Assembly: GCA_018401965.1 (NCBI GenBank)
Contig: JAGYJU010000003.1
Coordinates: 25,647 to 89,646, forward strand
Length of the DNA: 64,000 nucleotides
From: Roseicyclus sp.
Lineage (GTDB): Bacteria > Pseudomonadota > Alphaproteobacteria > Rhodobacterales > Rhodobacteraceae
Direction: 5' to 3'
The position numbers and the translations under genes were made by a program. The notes below the pieces were generated by a model. The model was not told the DNA's origin. It made no database searches and was given only the letters and a program-made list of their open reading frames with translations. This document shows positions 38,533-48,258 of the stretch, in pieces. How positions within the stretch are numbered: the first letter of the stretch is position 1; the number at the start of each line of letters is the position of its first letter.

Positions 38533-39716
38533 GCCTGCGGTTCTTTCTTGTCGCGGGCGAGCCCTCGGGCGACCGGCTGGGTGCGGCGCTGATGGCGGGG
38601 CTGACGGCGCTTCATGGCCCCGACATCACCTTTCACGGGGTCGGCGGCCCGCTGATGCAGGCCGAGGGGCTTGTGCCCCTGTTCCCGATGGAGGAACTTT
38701 CCGTCATCGGCCTGACCGAGATCATCGCCAATTACCGCCGCCTGGCGCGCCGCGTCACCGACACGGCCAAGGCCGTGGTGGCGCAAGCCCCCGATGCGCT
38801 GATCACCATCGACATTCCGGAATTTTCCCTGCGCCTTGCCGCGCAGGTCAAGGCGCGCGCGCCCGCCATTCCGACGCTGCATTACGTCGCCCCGACCGTC
38901 TGGGCCTGGCGGCCCAAACGCGCCCGCAAGATGGCCAGATCCGTCGATCATGTTCTGGCGCTCTTGCCGTTCGAGCCGCCCTACATGCAGGCCGAGGGCA
39001 TGGGCTGCGATTTCGTGGGCCACCCGGTCGTGACCGAGCCACAGGCCACGCAGGCCGAGATTGCGGCGCTTTTGGCCAAATACGGCTTGGACGCGGCGCA
39101 AACCACGATCCTTGTTCTGCCCGGATCGCGCCGGTCGGAAATCGACCGCCTGGCGCCGATCTTTGGCGCGGCGCTTGCCCCGGTTCTGGCGCGCCACCCC
39201 AAGGCGCAGGTGATCGTGCTCGCGGCCCCGGCCGTGGCCGCCCACTTGGCCGACAAGATCGGCGCTTGGCCCGGCGCCCCGGTGGTGCTGGACCCGCGCG
39301 GTCAAGACCCCGCCGCCTTCGCCGCCGAGAAACGCGCCGGTTTCGCGCTGGCCGACGTGGCCCTGGCCGCGTCAGGCACCGTCAGCCTCGAACTGGCCGC
39401 TAGCCAGACGCCCATGGTCATCGCCTATGACATGAGCGCGCTCAGCCGCTGGCTGGTGCAATCCATGCTGCTGGTCGACACGGTGACGCTGGTCAACCTG
39501 GTGGCCGAAAGCCGCACGGTGCCCGAATTCATCGGCAAGGCCTGCCGGCCCGATGCGGTGGGCCGCGCGCTGACCACTCTTATAGAAGATGAAGCCGCGC
39601 GCGCTGCCCAGATCGCCGCGATGGACCTGACCATGGACCGGCTGGGCCGGGGCGGTGAGCCGCCGGGCCTGCGCGCCGCCCGCGCGGTCCTGGCGGTGCT
39701 TCAATCGGTCGATTGA
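38529..39716 (+). CDS. lpxB: Lipid-A-disaccharide synthase
   Basis: 395 residues. It joins lipid X and UDP-2,3-diacylglucosamine to the lipid A disaccharide, at the inner face of the membrane. Family GT19 features: FFLVAGEPSGDRLGAAL, VGGPLMQAEGL, LHYVAPTVWAWRPKRA, LPGSRRSEI and ASGTVSLELA. The stop overlaps by 16 bases the 3' end of the convergent YbaK-like gene. Frame intact. It ends the envelope run. Confidence 0.95.
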   Translation: MSLRFFLVAGEPSGDRLGAALMAGLTALHGPDITFHGVGGPLMQAEGLVPLFPMEELSVIGLTEIIANYRRLARRVTDTAKAVVAQAPDALITIDIPEFSLRLAAQVKARAPAIPTLHYVAPTVWAWRPKRARKMARSVDHVLALLPFEPPYMQAEGMGCDFVGHPVVTEPQATQAEIAALLAKYGLDAAQTTILVLPGSRRSEIDRLAPIFGAALAPVLARHPKAQVIVLAAPAVAAHLADKIGAWPGAPVVLDPRGQDPAAFAAEKRAGFALADVALAASGTVSLELAASQTPMVIAYDMSALSRWLVQSMLLVDTVTLVNLVAESRTVPEFIGKACRPDAVGRALTTLIEDEAARAAQIAAMDLTMDRLGRGGEPPGLRAARAVLAVLQSVD

Positions 39717-40186
39717 TCCATCACGAACCGGGCCGGAACGGCCCTTGACAGGTGCAACAACACATCGGGCGCGATGCCGAAGATGTGGCGCGGCGTGCCG
39801 GCGGCGGCATAGACCAGGTCGAAGTCCAGCAACCTTGGGTCGAACCAGGCCCGCACGCGCGTCAGGTGCCCGATGGGCGCGACACCGCCGATGGCAAAAC
39901 CGGTCTGCGCCCGGATCAGCCCGGCATCGGCCTTGCCCAAGGGCTCGCCCGCGACCGCACTGGCGCGCGCTGCATCCACCCGGTTGCCGCCGGCGGTGAT
40001 GAACAAGACCGCATCCCCCGTGGCCTCGGCCTGGAAGATGATGGATTTGGCGATCTGGTCCAGCGCGCAGCCCGCCGCGCGCGCCGCGTCTTCCGCGGTG
40101 CGGGTGCCCTCAGCCATCTCGACGATGTCCGCCGTCACGCCCGCCTCGGCCAGTGCCTGTGTCACGCGTGCCACGCTTTTCGACAT
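39701..40186 (-). CDS. YbaK/EbsC family aminoacyl-tRNA deacylase-like protein
   Basis: 161 residues from ATG 40186 (MSKSVARVTQALAEAGV); the longer frame has no family match. The YbaK fold hydrolyses mischarged aminoacyl-tRNA, such as Cys-tRNA-Pro. Motifs are AAGCALDQIAKSIIF, the lysine of which is catalytic in the family, FITAGGNRVD and GFAIGGVAPIGHL. Convergent with lpxB, sharing 16 bases, and divergent from glnE. Which mischarged tRNA it edits cannot be told. Confidence 0.88.
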   Translation of the reverse strand: MSKSVARVTQALAEAGVTADIVEMAEGTRTAEDAARAAGCALDQIAKSIIFQAEATGDAVLFITAGGNRVDAARASAVAGEPLGKADAGLIRAQTGFAIGGVAPIGHLTRVRAWFDPRLLDFDLVYAAAGTPRHIFGIAPDVLLHLSRAVPARFVMDQSTD

Positions 40187-40300
40187 TGCGGTTTCCCCCC
40201 GGGTTGCCTGGGGATGGAGTGGCAAGGATCGCGCCGCGCTGCAAGGGCCAGCCTGCGGCGGCGATTGACCTTTCCGAACCGCCGGGCCTAATGCGATGCC

Positions 40301-43098
40301 ATGAGCTTTGCATCCCGCCTGACCCGCCACCCCATCCCCCATGCCCCCGATCGCGGGGCCGAGGCCTGGGGGGCGCTGCATGACCTGCCGCCCGAGCTGC
40401 GCCCGCTGATCACCGGGGCCGCCGGATCATCGCCCTATCTCTGCGGTCTCATCACCCGCGAGGCGCAGTGGCTTTCGCATGCGATCCTGTCGGAGCCGGA
40501 GGACGTGATCACCGACCTGGTCGCGGCGGCGGCGGGCCTTGCCCCGCCGATCTCGACAGCGGGCTGCGGCGGCTGAAACGGCGCGCGGCGCTGATCGTGG
40601 CGCTGGCCGATCTGGGCGGCGTCTGGCCGCTGCATGCGGTGACGCAGGCCTGGACCGATTTCGCCGATGCCTGCCTGTCGGCGGCGCTGATCACCCATGT
40701 CGCGGCCGAGGCGCGGCGCGGCAAGCTGCCCGGCATGTCCGAGGAGGATGCCGCGCGCGACGGCGCGGGCATGGTCGTGCTGGCCATGGGCAAGATGGGG
40801 GCGGGGGAATTGAACTATTCCTCCGACATCGACCTGATCTGCCTGTTCGACGATGACCGGTTCGATGGCGCCGACGCGATGGAGGCGCGCGCAGGTTTCA
40901 TCCGCGCCACCCGCCGCATCGCCGCCACCCTTAGCGACACCACCGCCGAGGGCTACGTGTTTCGCACCGATCTGCGGCTGCGCCCCGATGCCAGCGTCAC
41001 GCCGGTCTGCATCTCGATGACCGCCGCCGAACGCTACTACGAGGCCGAAGGCCGGTCCTGGGAACGATCGGCCTATATCAAGGCGCGGCCAGCGGCGGGC
41101 GATGTCGCGGCCGGGGCGCGGTTCCTCGACACGCTCACCCCCTTCGTGTGGCGGCGGCATCTCGATTTCGCGATGGTGCAAGACACGATGGACATGCGCC
41201 AGCGCATCCGCGACCACAAGGGGCTGCACGGCGACCTGAAGCTGGAAGGCCATAACATGAAGCTCGGCTTCGGGGGCATCCGCGACATCGAGTTCTTTGC
41301 CCAGACGCGCCAGCTTGTCGCCGGTGGGCGCGATCCGTCGCTGCGGTCGCGCCGCACGGTCAAGGCGCTGGCGGCGTTGGCGCGCGCCGGCTGGATCCCG
41401 CGCGAGGTGGCGGGCGAACTGGCCGATCTATACGCCCATCACCGCGAGGTCGAACATCGCATCCAGATGATCGACGATGCGCAAACCCATGACCTGCCGA
41501 AATCGCCCGAAGGCTTTGACCGGTTGGCGCGGCTCTGTGGCGAGGGCGACACCGATGCCTTCCGCGTCCGGCTGGCCGACAATCTGCGCCGGGTGGAACA
41601 GGTGACCGGCGATCTGTTTGCCCCCACGCGCGGCGGCGCGCAGAGCCTCGATATCGCGCCTGCGCAGGCCGACATCATCGCCCGTTGGCACAGCTACCCG
41701 GCGCTGCGCAGCGAACGGGGCCGGGTGATTTTCGAACGGCTCAAGCCCGATTTGCTCAAGCGGTTCCAGGCCGCCGCCAAACCCGAAGAGGCGTTGTCGA
41801 ATTTCGACGGCTTTCTCAAGGGGTTGCCCGCCGGGGTTCAGCTGTTTTCCCTGTTCGAGGCCAACCCGCCGCTGGTCGATCTGATCGTCGATATCTGCGC
41901 CACCGCCCCCGGATTGTCGCGCTACCTGTCGCGCCATTCGGGGGTTCTGGATGCGGTGCTCGACGGGCGGTTCTTTGCGGCATGGCCCGGCGCCACGGGC
42001 TTGCGCGACGATCTGGCGGGCCTGTTGCGCGGGCAGGATTACGAACGCCAACTCGATGCCGCGCGGCGCTGGCAGAAAGATTGGCATTTCCGCATCGGCG
42101 TGCACCAGCTGCGCGCGCTGATCGGCCCGGAAGAGGCGGGGGCGCAATACACCGACCTGGCCGATGCCGTGATCGGCGCGCTTTGGCCCGCGGTCTGTGA
42201 CGATATCGCCCGTCGCCACGGACCGCCGCCCGGTCGCGGCGGCGTGGTTCTGGGCATGGGCAGCCTTGGATCGGGGCGCATGTCGGCCGGGTCCGATCTC
42301 GACCTGATCGTCATCTATGACCCCGCTGGCGTCGAGATGTCCGAGGGACGCCGCCCGCTCGATCCGCGCGGCTGGTATGCCAAGGCCACGAAATCGCTGA
42401 TCACCGCGCTGTCGGCGCCCACGGCTGCGGGCAAGCTCTACGAAGTGGACATGCGGCTGCGCCCCTCGGGGCGGCAGGGGCCGGTGGCGACCGCGCTGTC
42501 GGGCTTTGCCAGCTATCAGCGCGACGAGGCCTGGACATGGGAACACATGGCCCTGACCCGCGCGCGTGCCGTTGCAGGCCCCGAGGCGCTCTGCGCCGAG
42601 GTCGAGGCGATCCGTGGCGCGGTCATCGCGGAAAAAGCCGCCCCCGATCATGTCCGCGCCGAGGCGGCAGAAATGCGCGCGCGCCTGGCGCAGGCGGGGC
42701 GCGCGGGCGGCACCTGGGCGGTCAAGGAGGGCCCCGGCGGGATGCAGGACATCGAATTGCTGGGGCAGGCCGTGGCCCTGTCGGCAGGCGCGCCGGAGCG
42801 CGCAACAGCGGCGCAACTGGCGCAGGCGGTGGGCCTTGGCTGGTTGGATGCGGACGCGGTCGCGGGTCTTCAATCCGCCCATGCGCTGTTTTCAAAAGTG
42901 CAGGGCGCGGCCCGTCTCTTGACCGACGAAGCGCTTGATCCCGACACGGTCGGCGCGGGCGGGCGCGCCTTTCTGGCGCGGGTCGCGGGCCAGGGCGACG
43001 CAGGCGCGCTTGCATCCCATCTGGACAAGACCCGCGCCGATGCGCTTTCGTGTATCGACGCCGTTTTCGGCCCCGTGACGCCAAAGGAAACCCCATGA
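40301..43098 (+). CDS. glnE: Glutamine synthetase adenylyltransferase/adenylyl-removing enzyme, frame broken once
   Basis: Repaired length 932 residues, normal for GlnE. It adds and removes AMP on glutamine synthetase in response to nitrogen status. The two nucleotidyltransferase centres are VLAMGKMGAGELNYSSDIDL in the N-terminal half and VLGMGSLGSGRMSAGSDLDL in the C-terminal half, each followed by the GlnD-type helical domain. The break is a lost G near 40546: GLAPADLDSGLRRLKRRAAL replaces a premature stop. The next gene overlaps by ATGA. Confidence 0.93.
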
Positions 43099-43379
43099 CC
43101 ACCGCCCGCGCCCCGGCCGACCCGTTCGACCCCAAGAACCTGATCCGCGAAGCCTACCGGATCGAGGGCATCACCGATGCCGAATGCCGGTCGATCCTGG
43201 TGGATTGGGCATTGAGCATCAGCGCCCCGGATCCCCGCCCGCTGATCGAGGCCTTGTTGGCGCGCCATGCCGATGCGCCGCAAGATCACCCGATGACGGC
43301 GGTCTTGCACGAAGGCCTGGGCCAGGGCGCGACCCCGCGCCGCCGGGGCGGTCGCGCGGCCCGCGTGCCGCAGGGCTGA
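43095..43379 (+). CDS. Conserved hypothetical protein after glnE
   Basis: 94 residues from ATG 43095, overlapping the glnE stop by four bases, so translation is coupled. The sequence (KNLIREAYRIEGITDAECRS, then ALSISAPDPRPLIEALLARH) looks like a compact soluble helical domain with a basic C-terminal tail (RRRGGRAARVPQG). I do not recognise a named family. Position suggests a link to nitrogen control, but this is only context. Confidence 0.65.
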   Translation: MTTARAPADPFDPKNLIREAYRIEGITDAECRSILVDWALSISAPDPRPLIEALLARHADAPQDHPMTAVLHEGLGQGATPRRRGGRAARVPQG

Positions 43380-43385
43380 GGCGCG

Positions 43386-44360
43386 TCAGGTCTTTTCCCG
43401 CGTCCCATGCGCGCCGCGTTCGCGGTAGGGCGTGGTGTTGTAATGCGCGCGGTAGCATTTGGAGAAATGCGAGGGTGACGCGAAACCACAGGCCAGCGCC
43501 ACGTTGATCACGCTCATGTCGGTTTGCATCAACAGGTTGCGTGCCTTGCCCAGGCGCAGCTCCATGTAATAGCGCTTTGGGCTGCGGTTGAGGTAGCGGC
43601 GGAACAGCCGTTCCAGCTGGCGTGTGGACATGCCGACATCCTTGGCCAGGGTGGCCGGGCTGATCGGGTCCTCGATGTTTTGTTCCATCATCCGGATGAC
43701 CTGCCCCAGCTTGGGGTGGCGCACGCCGATGCGGGTGGGGATCGACAGGCGCTGCGTGTCCTGGTCGGTGCGGATCGAGGTATAGATCAGCTGATCGGCC
43801 ACCAGGTTGGCCAGGTCTTCGCCATGGTCATCGGCGATGATCTTCAGCATCAAATCGATCGAGGCGGTGCCGCCCGCCGTGGTGATGCGGTTGCCGTCGA
43901 TGACGAAGACCGATTTGGTCAGGATCACCTCTTCGAATTCCTCGGTGAAACTGTCCTGGTTTTCCCAATGGATCGTGGCGCGCTTGCCATCGAGCAGCCC
44001 GGCCTTTGCCAGCGTGTAGCCCGCCGTGCACAAGCCGCCCATGATCGCGCCCTTGCGCGCCTCGCGGCGCAGCCAGCCGACCATCCGTTTCGATGTCGCG
44101 GCCGCCACGTCGATACCGCCACAGACCAGGACCGTGTCATCGCGCGTGACCTCGCCCAGGTCGCTGTCCAGCTTGAAGCCGATGCCCGCGCTGCAATACA
44201 CCACCTCGCCGCCATCGCCGATCAGCGTCCAGCTGTAGAGCGGTTGGCCCGACATCCGGTTGGCGATGCGCAAGGCTTCGACGGCGCTGGAAAAGCACAG
44301 CATGGTGAACTGGTCCAGCAGGACGAAGATGAACCGCCTTGGGCCCGTGTGGTTTGGCAT
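43386..44360 (-). CDS. GlxA family transcriptional regulator (amidase-like domain plus AraC domain)
   Basis: 324 residues from ATG 44360. The N-terminal DJ-1/PfpI-like domain (about 8-175: FIFVLLDQFTMLCFSSAVEALRIAN, VLVCGGIDVAAATS) is followed by an AraC helix-turn-helix domain (about 220-310: PATLAKDVGMSTRQLERLFRRYL, VALACGFASPSHFSKCYRAHY). GlxA-type proteins regulate catabolism of arginine, carnitine or choline in relatives. Divergent from the DAHP synthase gene, so it may act on that promoter region or, more likely, on targets elsewhere. Confidence 0.9.
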   Translation of the reverse strand: MPNHTGPRRFIFVLLDQFTMLCFSSAVEALRIANRMSGQPLYSWTLIGDGGEVVYCSAGIGFKLDSDLGEVTRDDTVLVCGGIDVAAATSKRMVGWLRREARKGAIMGGLCTAGYTLAKAGLLDGKRATIHWENQDSFTEEFEEVILTKSVFVIDGNRITTAGGTASIDLMLKIIADDHGEDLANLVADQLIYTSIRTDQDTQRLSIPTRIGVRHPKLGQVIRMMEQNIEDPISPATLAKDVGMSTRQLERLFRRYLNRSPKRYYMELRLGKARNLLMQTDMSVINVALACGFASPSHFSKCYRAHYNTTPYRERGAHGTREKT

Positions 44361-44386
44361 GCTGAGGCCTTTGCCTGTCGTGATAT

Positions 44387-44401
44387 GCGGGGCGGCCCCG
44401 C
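44387..44401. promoter_or_regulatory. Inverted repeat GCGGGGC-G-GCCCCGC upstream of the GlxA-type gene
   Basis: A perfect 7-base inverted repeat 27 bases before the regulator start codon, in the divergent gap. It could be an operator for autoregulation or a hairpin in the 5' untranslated mRNA. Confidence 0.35.
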
Positions 44402-44466
44402 ACGGTGGATGAGCGAAAGCAGTTTTTTTGGGCAGACGCAATCCCCGCCAGCGGCGAATTAGGGCA

Positions 44467-44495
44467 TTGGAAGCCCGGCCAGCCCGGCCTATAAC
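44467..44495 (+). promoter_or_regulatory. Probable promoter of the class II DAHP synthase
   Basis: TTGGAA (44467-44472), 17-base spacer, TATAAC (44490-44495), then 37 bases to the ATG with AAGGAGAAG as ribosome-binding site. The best sigma-70 match I see in this part of the window. Confidence 0.6.
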
Positions 44496-44532
44496 CCGGC
44501 CCCGAGAGACGACACCAAGGAGAAGCTGCGCC

Positions 44533-45912
44533 ATGACCCGTGCGACCGGACAGGCCTGGACGAAATCCGACTGGCGCGCGCGCCCGCGTATCCAGATGCC
44601 CGACTACCCCGACCAGGCGGCCCTGGCGGCGGCCGAGGCGCAATTGGCGAAATATCCGCCGCTGGTTTTCGCGGGCGAGGCGCGTCGGCTGAAAAAGGCG
44701 CTCGCGGCCGCGTCGCGCGGCGAGGCCTTCTTGTTGCAGGGCGGCGACTGCGCCGAAAGCTTCGCGGAATTTTCCGCCGACAACATCCGCGACACCTTCA
44801 AGGTGATGCTGCAGATGGCCATGGTGCTGACCTATGGCGCCAAGGTTCCGGTCATCAAGGTGGGCCGCATGGCCGGCCAGTTCGCCAAGCCCCGCAGCGC
44901 GCCCACAGAGGTGATCAACGGCGTCGAGATGGACAGCTACAAGGGCGATATCATCAATGATATCGAAGCGACCCCCGCCGCCCGCGTGCCCGACCCCGGG
45001 CGCATGTTGCAGGCCTATACGCAAGCGGCCGCATCGCTCAACCTGTTGCGCGCCTTTTCCACCGGCGGCTTTGCCGACATCCACCGCGTCCACAGCTGGA
45101 CCCTCGGCTTCACCGACCAGGATGACGCGGAAAAATACCGCGACCTGGCCAATCGCATCCAGGACAGCCTCGATTTCATGACCGCCGCCGGTCTGACCAG
45201 CGAAACCAACCATCAGCTGGCCAGTGTCGATTTCTACACCAGCCACGAGGCGCTCTTGCTGGAATACGAGGAGGCGCTGTGCCGGCTCGACAGCACGTCG
45301 GGCAAGTGGCTCGCCGGATCGGGCCACATGATCTGGATCGGCGACCGCACCCGCCAGCCTGATGGCGCGCATGTGGAATTCTGCCGCGGCGTGCAGAACC
45401 CCATCGGCCTGAAATGCGGCCCCACGACCACCGAGGAAGATCTCAAGGTCCTGATGGCCAAGCTGAACCCGGACAACGAGGCGGGCCGCCTGACGCTGAT
45501 CGCGCGGTTCGGGGCGGGCAAGGTGGCCGATCACCTGCCGCGCCTGGTCCGCACCGTGCAGGCCGAGGGGGCGAATGTGCTGTGGTCCTGCGACCCGATG
45601 CACGGCAATGTCATCAAGTCCTCGACCGGCTTCAAGACGCGCCCCTTCGAGTCGATCCTGCGCGAGGTTCAGGAATTCTTTGCCATCCATCGCGCCGAAG
45701 GCACCGTGCCCGGCGGCGTGCATTTCGAGATGACCGGCAAGGATGTCACCGAATGCACCGGCGGCATGCGCGCGGTGACCGACGAAGACCTGTCGTCGCG
45801 CTACCACACCGCCTGCGATCCGCGCCTGAACGCGTCGCAATCGCTGGAACTGGCCTTCCTTGTGGCCGAGGAATTGCAGCAAAGCCGCCAGGGGCTGCGG
45901 GCGGCGGTGTGA
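44533..45912 (+). CDS. Class II 3-deoxy-7-phosphoheptulonate (DAHP) synthase
   Basis: 459 residues from an ATG with AAGGAGAAGCTGCGCC. It condenses phosphoenolpyruvate and erythrose 4-phosphate, the entry step of aromatic amino-acid synthesis. The class II (plant/mycobacterial) type shows [49 protein letters not shown]-type [20 protein letters not shown] and [15 protein letters not shown]. aroK and aroB lie 38 kb upstream. The metal ligands (Cys, His, Glu, Asp) appear intact. Frame unbroken. Confidence 0.95.
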   Translation: MTRATGQAWTKSDWRARPRIQMPDYPDQAALAAAEAQLAKYPPLVFAGEARRLKKALAAASRGEAFLLQGGDCAESFAEFSADNIRDTFKVMLQMAMVLTYGAKVPVIKVGRMAGQFAKPRSAPTEVINGVEMDSYKGDIINDIEATPAARVPDPGRMLQAYTQAAASLNLLRAFSTGGFADIHRVHSWTLGFTDQDDAEKYRDLANRIQDSLDFMTAAGLTSETNHQLASVDFYTSHEALLLEYEEALCRLDSTSGKWLAGSGHMIWIGDRTRQPDGAHVEFCRGVQNPIGLKCGPTTTEEDLKVLMAKLNPDNEAGRLTLIARFGAGKVADHLPRLVRTVQAEGANVLWSCDPMHGNVIKSSTGFKTRPFESILREVQEFFAIHRAEGTVPGGVHFEMTGKDVTECTGGMRAVTDEDLSSRYHTACDPRLNASQSLELAFLVAEELQQSRQGLRAAV

Positions 45913-45940
45913 TCGCCGCCTGCGCAGAGGGACTGCCGCG

Positions 45941-46609
45941 ATGACACAGGTCCCCCCCCCTCCAGCCGTGCCCCGTCGGGGGCTCTTGATCATCCTCTCC
46001 TCGCCCTCGGGCGCGGGGAAATCCACGCTGGCACGGCGCCTGATGGCCTGGGACCCGTCGTTGCGGTTTTCCGTCTCGGCCACCACGCGCGCCCCGCGCC
46101 CGGGCGAGGTGGATGGCGAGCATTACCATTTCCTGTCCGAACCCGGCTTCAAGGCGATGGTGGCCGATGGCGCGATGCTGGAACATGCGCATGTCTTCGG
46201 GCATTTCTACGGCTCGCCCATGGCGCCGGTGGCGCAGGCCATCGACGCGGGCCGCGATGTCTTGTTCGACATCGACTGGCAGGGGGCCCAGCAGATCAGG
46301 AATTCGGCACTGGGGCGAAACACGCTGTCGATCTTCATCCTGCCGCCGTCCATCCCCGAACTCAAGCGTCGGCTGATCAGCCGGGGCCAGGACGGGCCAG
46401 AGGTGATCGCCAAGCGCATGCTCAAGAGCTGGGATGAAATCAGCCATTGGGACGGCTATGATTACGTCTTGGTGAATGATGATCTCGACGCGACCTTTGA
46501 CCGGCTGACCACGATCATCGCCGCCGAACGGCTGCGCCGCGCGCAACAGCCCGGTCTCGCGGCGCATGTGCGCCGGTTGCACGATGAATTCCAGGAGGAT
46601 CACCCATGA
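45941..46609 (+). CDS. gmk: Guanylate kinase
   Basis: 222 residues from an ATG preceded by AGAGGGACTGCCGCG. It converts GMP to GDP. P-loop [15 protein letters not shown] (about 20-34), GMP-binding [23 protein letters not shown], and WQGAQQIR with the lid region [14 protein letters not shown]. It overlaps the next gene by ATGA. Frame intact. Confidence 0.95.
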   Translation: MTQVPPPPAVPRRGLLIILSSPSGAGKSTLARRLMAWDPSLRFSVSATTRAPRPGEVDGEHYHFLSEPGFKAMVADGAMLEHAHVFGHFYGSPMAPVAQAIDAGRDVLFDIDWQGAQQIRNSALGRNTLSIFILPPSIPELKRRLISRGQDGPEVIAKRMLKSWDEISHWDGYDYVLVNDDLDATFDRLTTIIAAERLRRAQQPGLAAHVRRLHDEFQEDHP

Positions 46610-47124
46610 TCTACGCCCTTGACGGGTTCGCCCCCGATATTGCCGAAGATACCTGGGTGGCGCCCGGTGCGCATGTGATCGGCCGCGTGGTGCTGGAACC
46701 GGGCGCAAGCGTCTGGTTCGGCGCCGCCTTGCGCGGCGACAACGAGGAAATCCGCATCAAGGCCGGGTCCAATGTGCAGGAAAACTGCGTGTTTCACACC
46801 GACATGGGTTATCCGCTGACGGTGGGGCGCGATTGCACGATCGGGCACAAGGCGATCTTGCATGGCTGCACCATCGGGGACGGGTCGCTGATCGGCATGG
46901 GGGCCGTGGTGCTCAACGGGGCGGTGATCGGCAAGGGCTGCCTTGTCGGCGCGGGCGCCCTGATCCCCGAGGGGCGCGAGATCCCCGATGGAAGCCTCGT
47001 GATGGGCATGCCCGGCAAGATCATCCGGACCCTTGACGCCGAGGCGCAGGCCCGGCTGTTGCGCTCCGCCGCCCAGTACCGCGACCGCATGCGGCAGTTC
47101 CGGTCGGGCTTGACGCCCGTCTGA
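46606..47124 (+). CDS. Gamma-carbonic-anhydrase family protein
   Basis: 172 residues of left-handed beta-helix hexapeptide repeats ([21 protein letters not shown]). Zinc-ligand candidates lie in [44 protein letters not shown] resembles the active-site strand of the YrdA/PaaY group. Many such proteins have unknown activity, so carbonic anhydrase function is only possible. Translationally coupled to gmk. Frame intact. A copy of the ACAAATA element follows. Confidence 0.85.
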   Translation: MIYALDGFAPDIAEDTWVAPGAHVIGRVVLEPGASVWFGAALRGDNEEIRIKAGSNVQENCVFHTDMGYPLTVGRDCTIGHKAILHGCTIGDGSLIGMGAVVLNGAVIGKGCLVGAGALIPEGREIPDGSLVMGMPGKIIRTLDAEAQARLLRSAAQYRDRMRQFRSGLTPV

Positions 47125-47153
47125 TCCGGTCCGGGGCCCGCCTGCGCCAGGGC

Positions 47154-47174
47154 TTCACCTTTCCACAAATACGC
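47154..47174 (+). repeat. Extragenic element, copy 3
   Basis: TTCACCTTTCC then ACAAATACGC, 29 bases after the stop of the gamma-carbonic-anhydrase-like gene and in its direction. Identical to the copy at 18728. The remaining gap to 47284 is GC-rich and shows nothing else I can name. Confidence 0.65.
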
Positions 47175-47284
47175 CTGCAGGCCGCGCCGGTCCGACCCGG
47201 CAAGCGGGGCAGGGTGCCGTTGCACCGCGCGGGGGCACCGACCCGTGCCCTGCGCGCGGCCGCCCGCCGGGTCGCAGCCGTCGG

Positions 47285-47908
47285 TCAGGCCGTGGCCATC
47301 GACAAGCTGCCGTCGCGCGCGACGTAATTCAGCGTGACCTCCAGCGGCGCGGCGGCGGCATGCAAGGCCGCGAACTGCACCTCGCCGGGTCGAAGCGGGC
47401 GGCCCGCCGCCATCATCCCGAAATGCAGCACCGACCAAAGCGGTTCGTCCAGCGCCAGGCGCGGCCCCGAGGCGGTCAAGTGCCACTGGCCGCCCGTGTC
47501 CTGGTCCAGCCGCACCGCCCCCCCCATGGGCAGCGCCGTTTCCGCACAGAGCAGCATCAGATAGCCCAGTTTCACCCGGGTCCGTGGCAGATCGGCCGTC
47601 GAGGCCCATTCCAGCTCCAGCCGCCCGGCTTGCCAGGGCGCCTGGGCCACCGCGCGGGCCTCGCGGGCGCTGATCACCTGTTGCGGGCCGGCCGCGCCAA
47701 AGGCCAGGCGCAAGAAGCGCAGCCGCGCCTGCGCGTCGCGCGCCGCGTCGCGGATCAGGTCCATTTCCGGGCCGCGCACCGACCCGGTCATGTCGATCAA
47801 TTCGACCCCGTTGCCGATCGCGCCCAGCGGGTTTACGAGGTCATGGCACAGCCGCGATCCGACCAGGTCGGCCAGCGTCTGTGCAACCGTCGAAGACTGG
47901 TCATTCAT
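47285..47908 (-). CDS. chpT: Histidine phosphotransferase, ChpT type
   Basis: 207 residues from ATG 47908; ATG 47917 would add three. The helix-hairpin domain has the phospho-accepting His22 in SRLCHDLVNPLGAIGNGVEL, which is the ChpT signature, and the second half is a degenerate ATPase-like fold. In related bacteria ChpT passes phosphate from CckA to CtrA and controls motility, cell cycle or gene transfer agents. It is divergent from the DUF3553 gene with almost no gap. Frame intact. Confidence 0.85.
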   Translation of the reverse strand: MNDQSSTVAQTLADLVGSRLCHDLVNPLGAIGNGVELIDMTGSVRGPEMDLIRDAARDAQARLRFLRLAFGAAGPQQVISAREARAVAQAPWQAGRLELEWASTADLPRTRVKLGYLMLLCAETALPMGGAVRLDQDTGGQWHLTASGPRLALDEPLWSVLHFGMMAAGRPLRPGEVQFAALHAAAAPLEVTLNYVARDGSLSMATA

Positions 47909-47923
47909 GGGGCGCATCCTGTC

Positions 47924-48109
47924 ATGTCAAGCGATCTGAGCGCCATTCTCGAACCCGGCATGATCGTGCGATGCCCGGGCCAGCCCGGTTGGGGCCTGGG
48001 GCAGGTGCAATCCAACGTGGGCGGGCGCGTCACGATCAATTTCGAGCACGAGGGAAAACTGGTGATCGATGCGGCGCAGGTGCCGCTGGAACTGGTGTTT
48101 CTCGATTGA
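47924..48109 (+). CDS. DUF3553 family small protein
   Basis: 61 residues: MSSDLSAILEPGMIVRCPGQ, then GWGLGQVQSNVGGRVTINFEHEGKLVID in short pieces typical of DUF3553. The fold resembles a small beta barrel like the UvrD tail or CarD-like domain. Function unknown. The ATG lies 15 bases from the divergent chpT start. Frame intact. Confidence 0.8.
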   Translation: MSSDLSAILEPGMIVRCPGQPGWGLGQVQSNVGGRVTINFEHEGKLVIDAAQVPLELVFLD

Positions 48110-48258
48110 TCCATTGCACCCTCGCCGGTCCGGTTCGGCCATCCTAGGGGCGCCCGGGTTAAGATCAGTTTAACGCCGCAACTGGCCCTGCAGGCAAGCC
48201 CGCAGCGGTTTGCAAGCCGCCATCGGCCTGCTAAGGGATCTCGGCAGCCCCACGGAGC

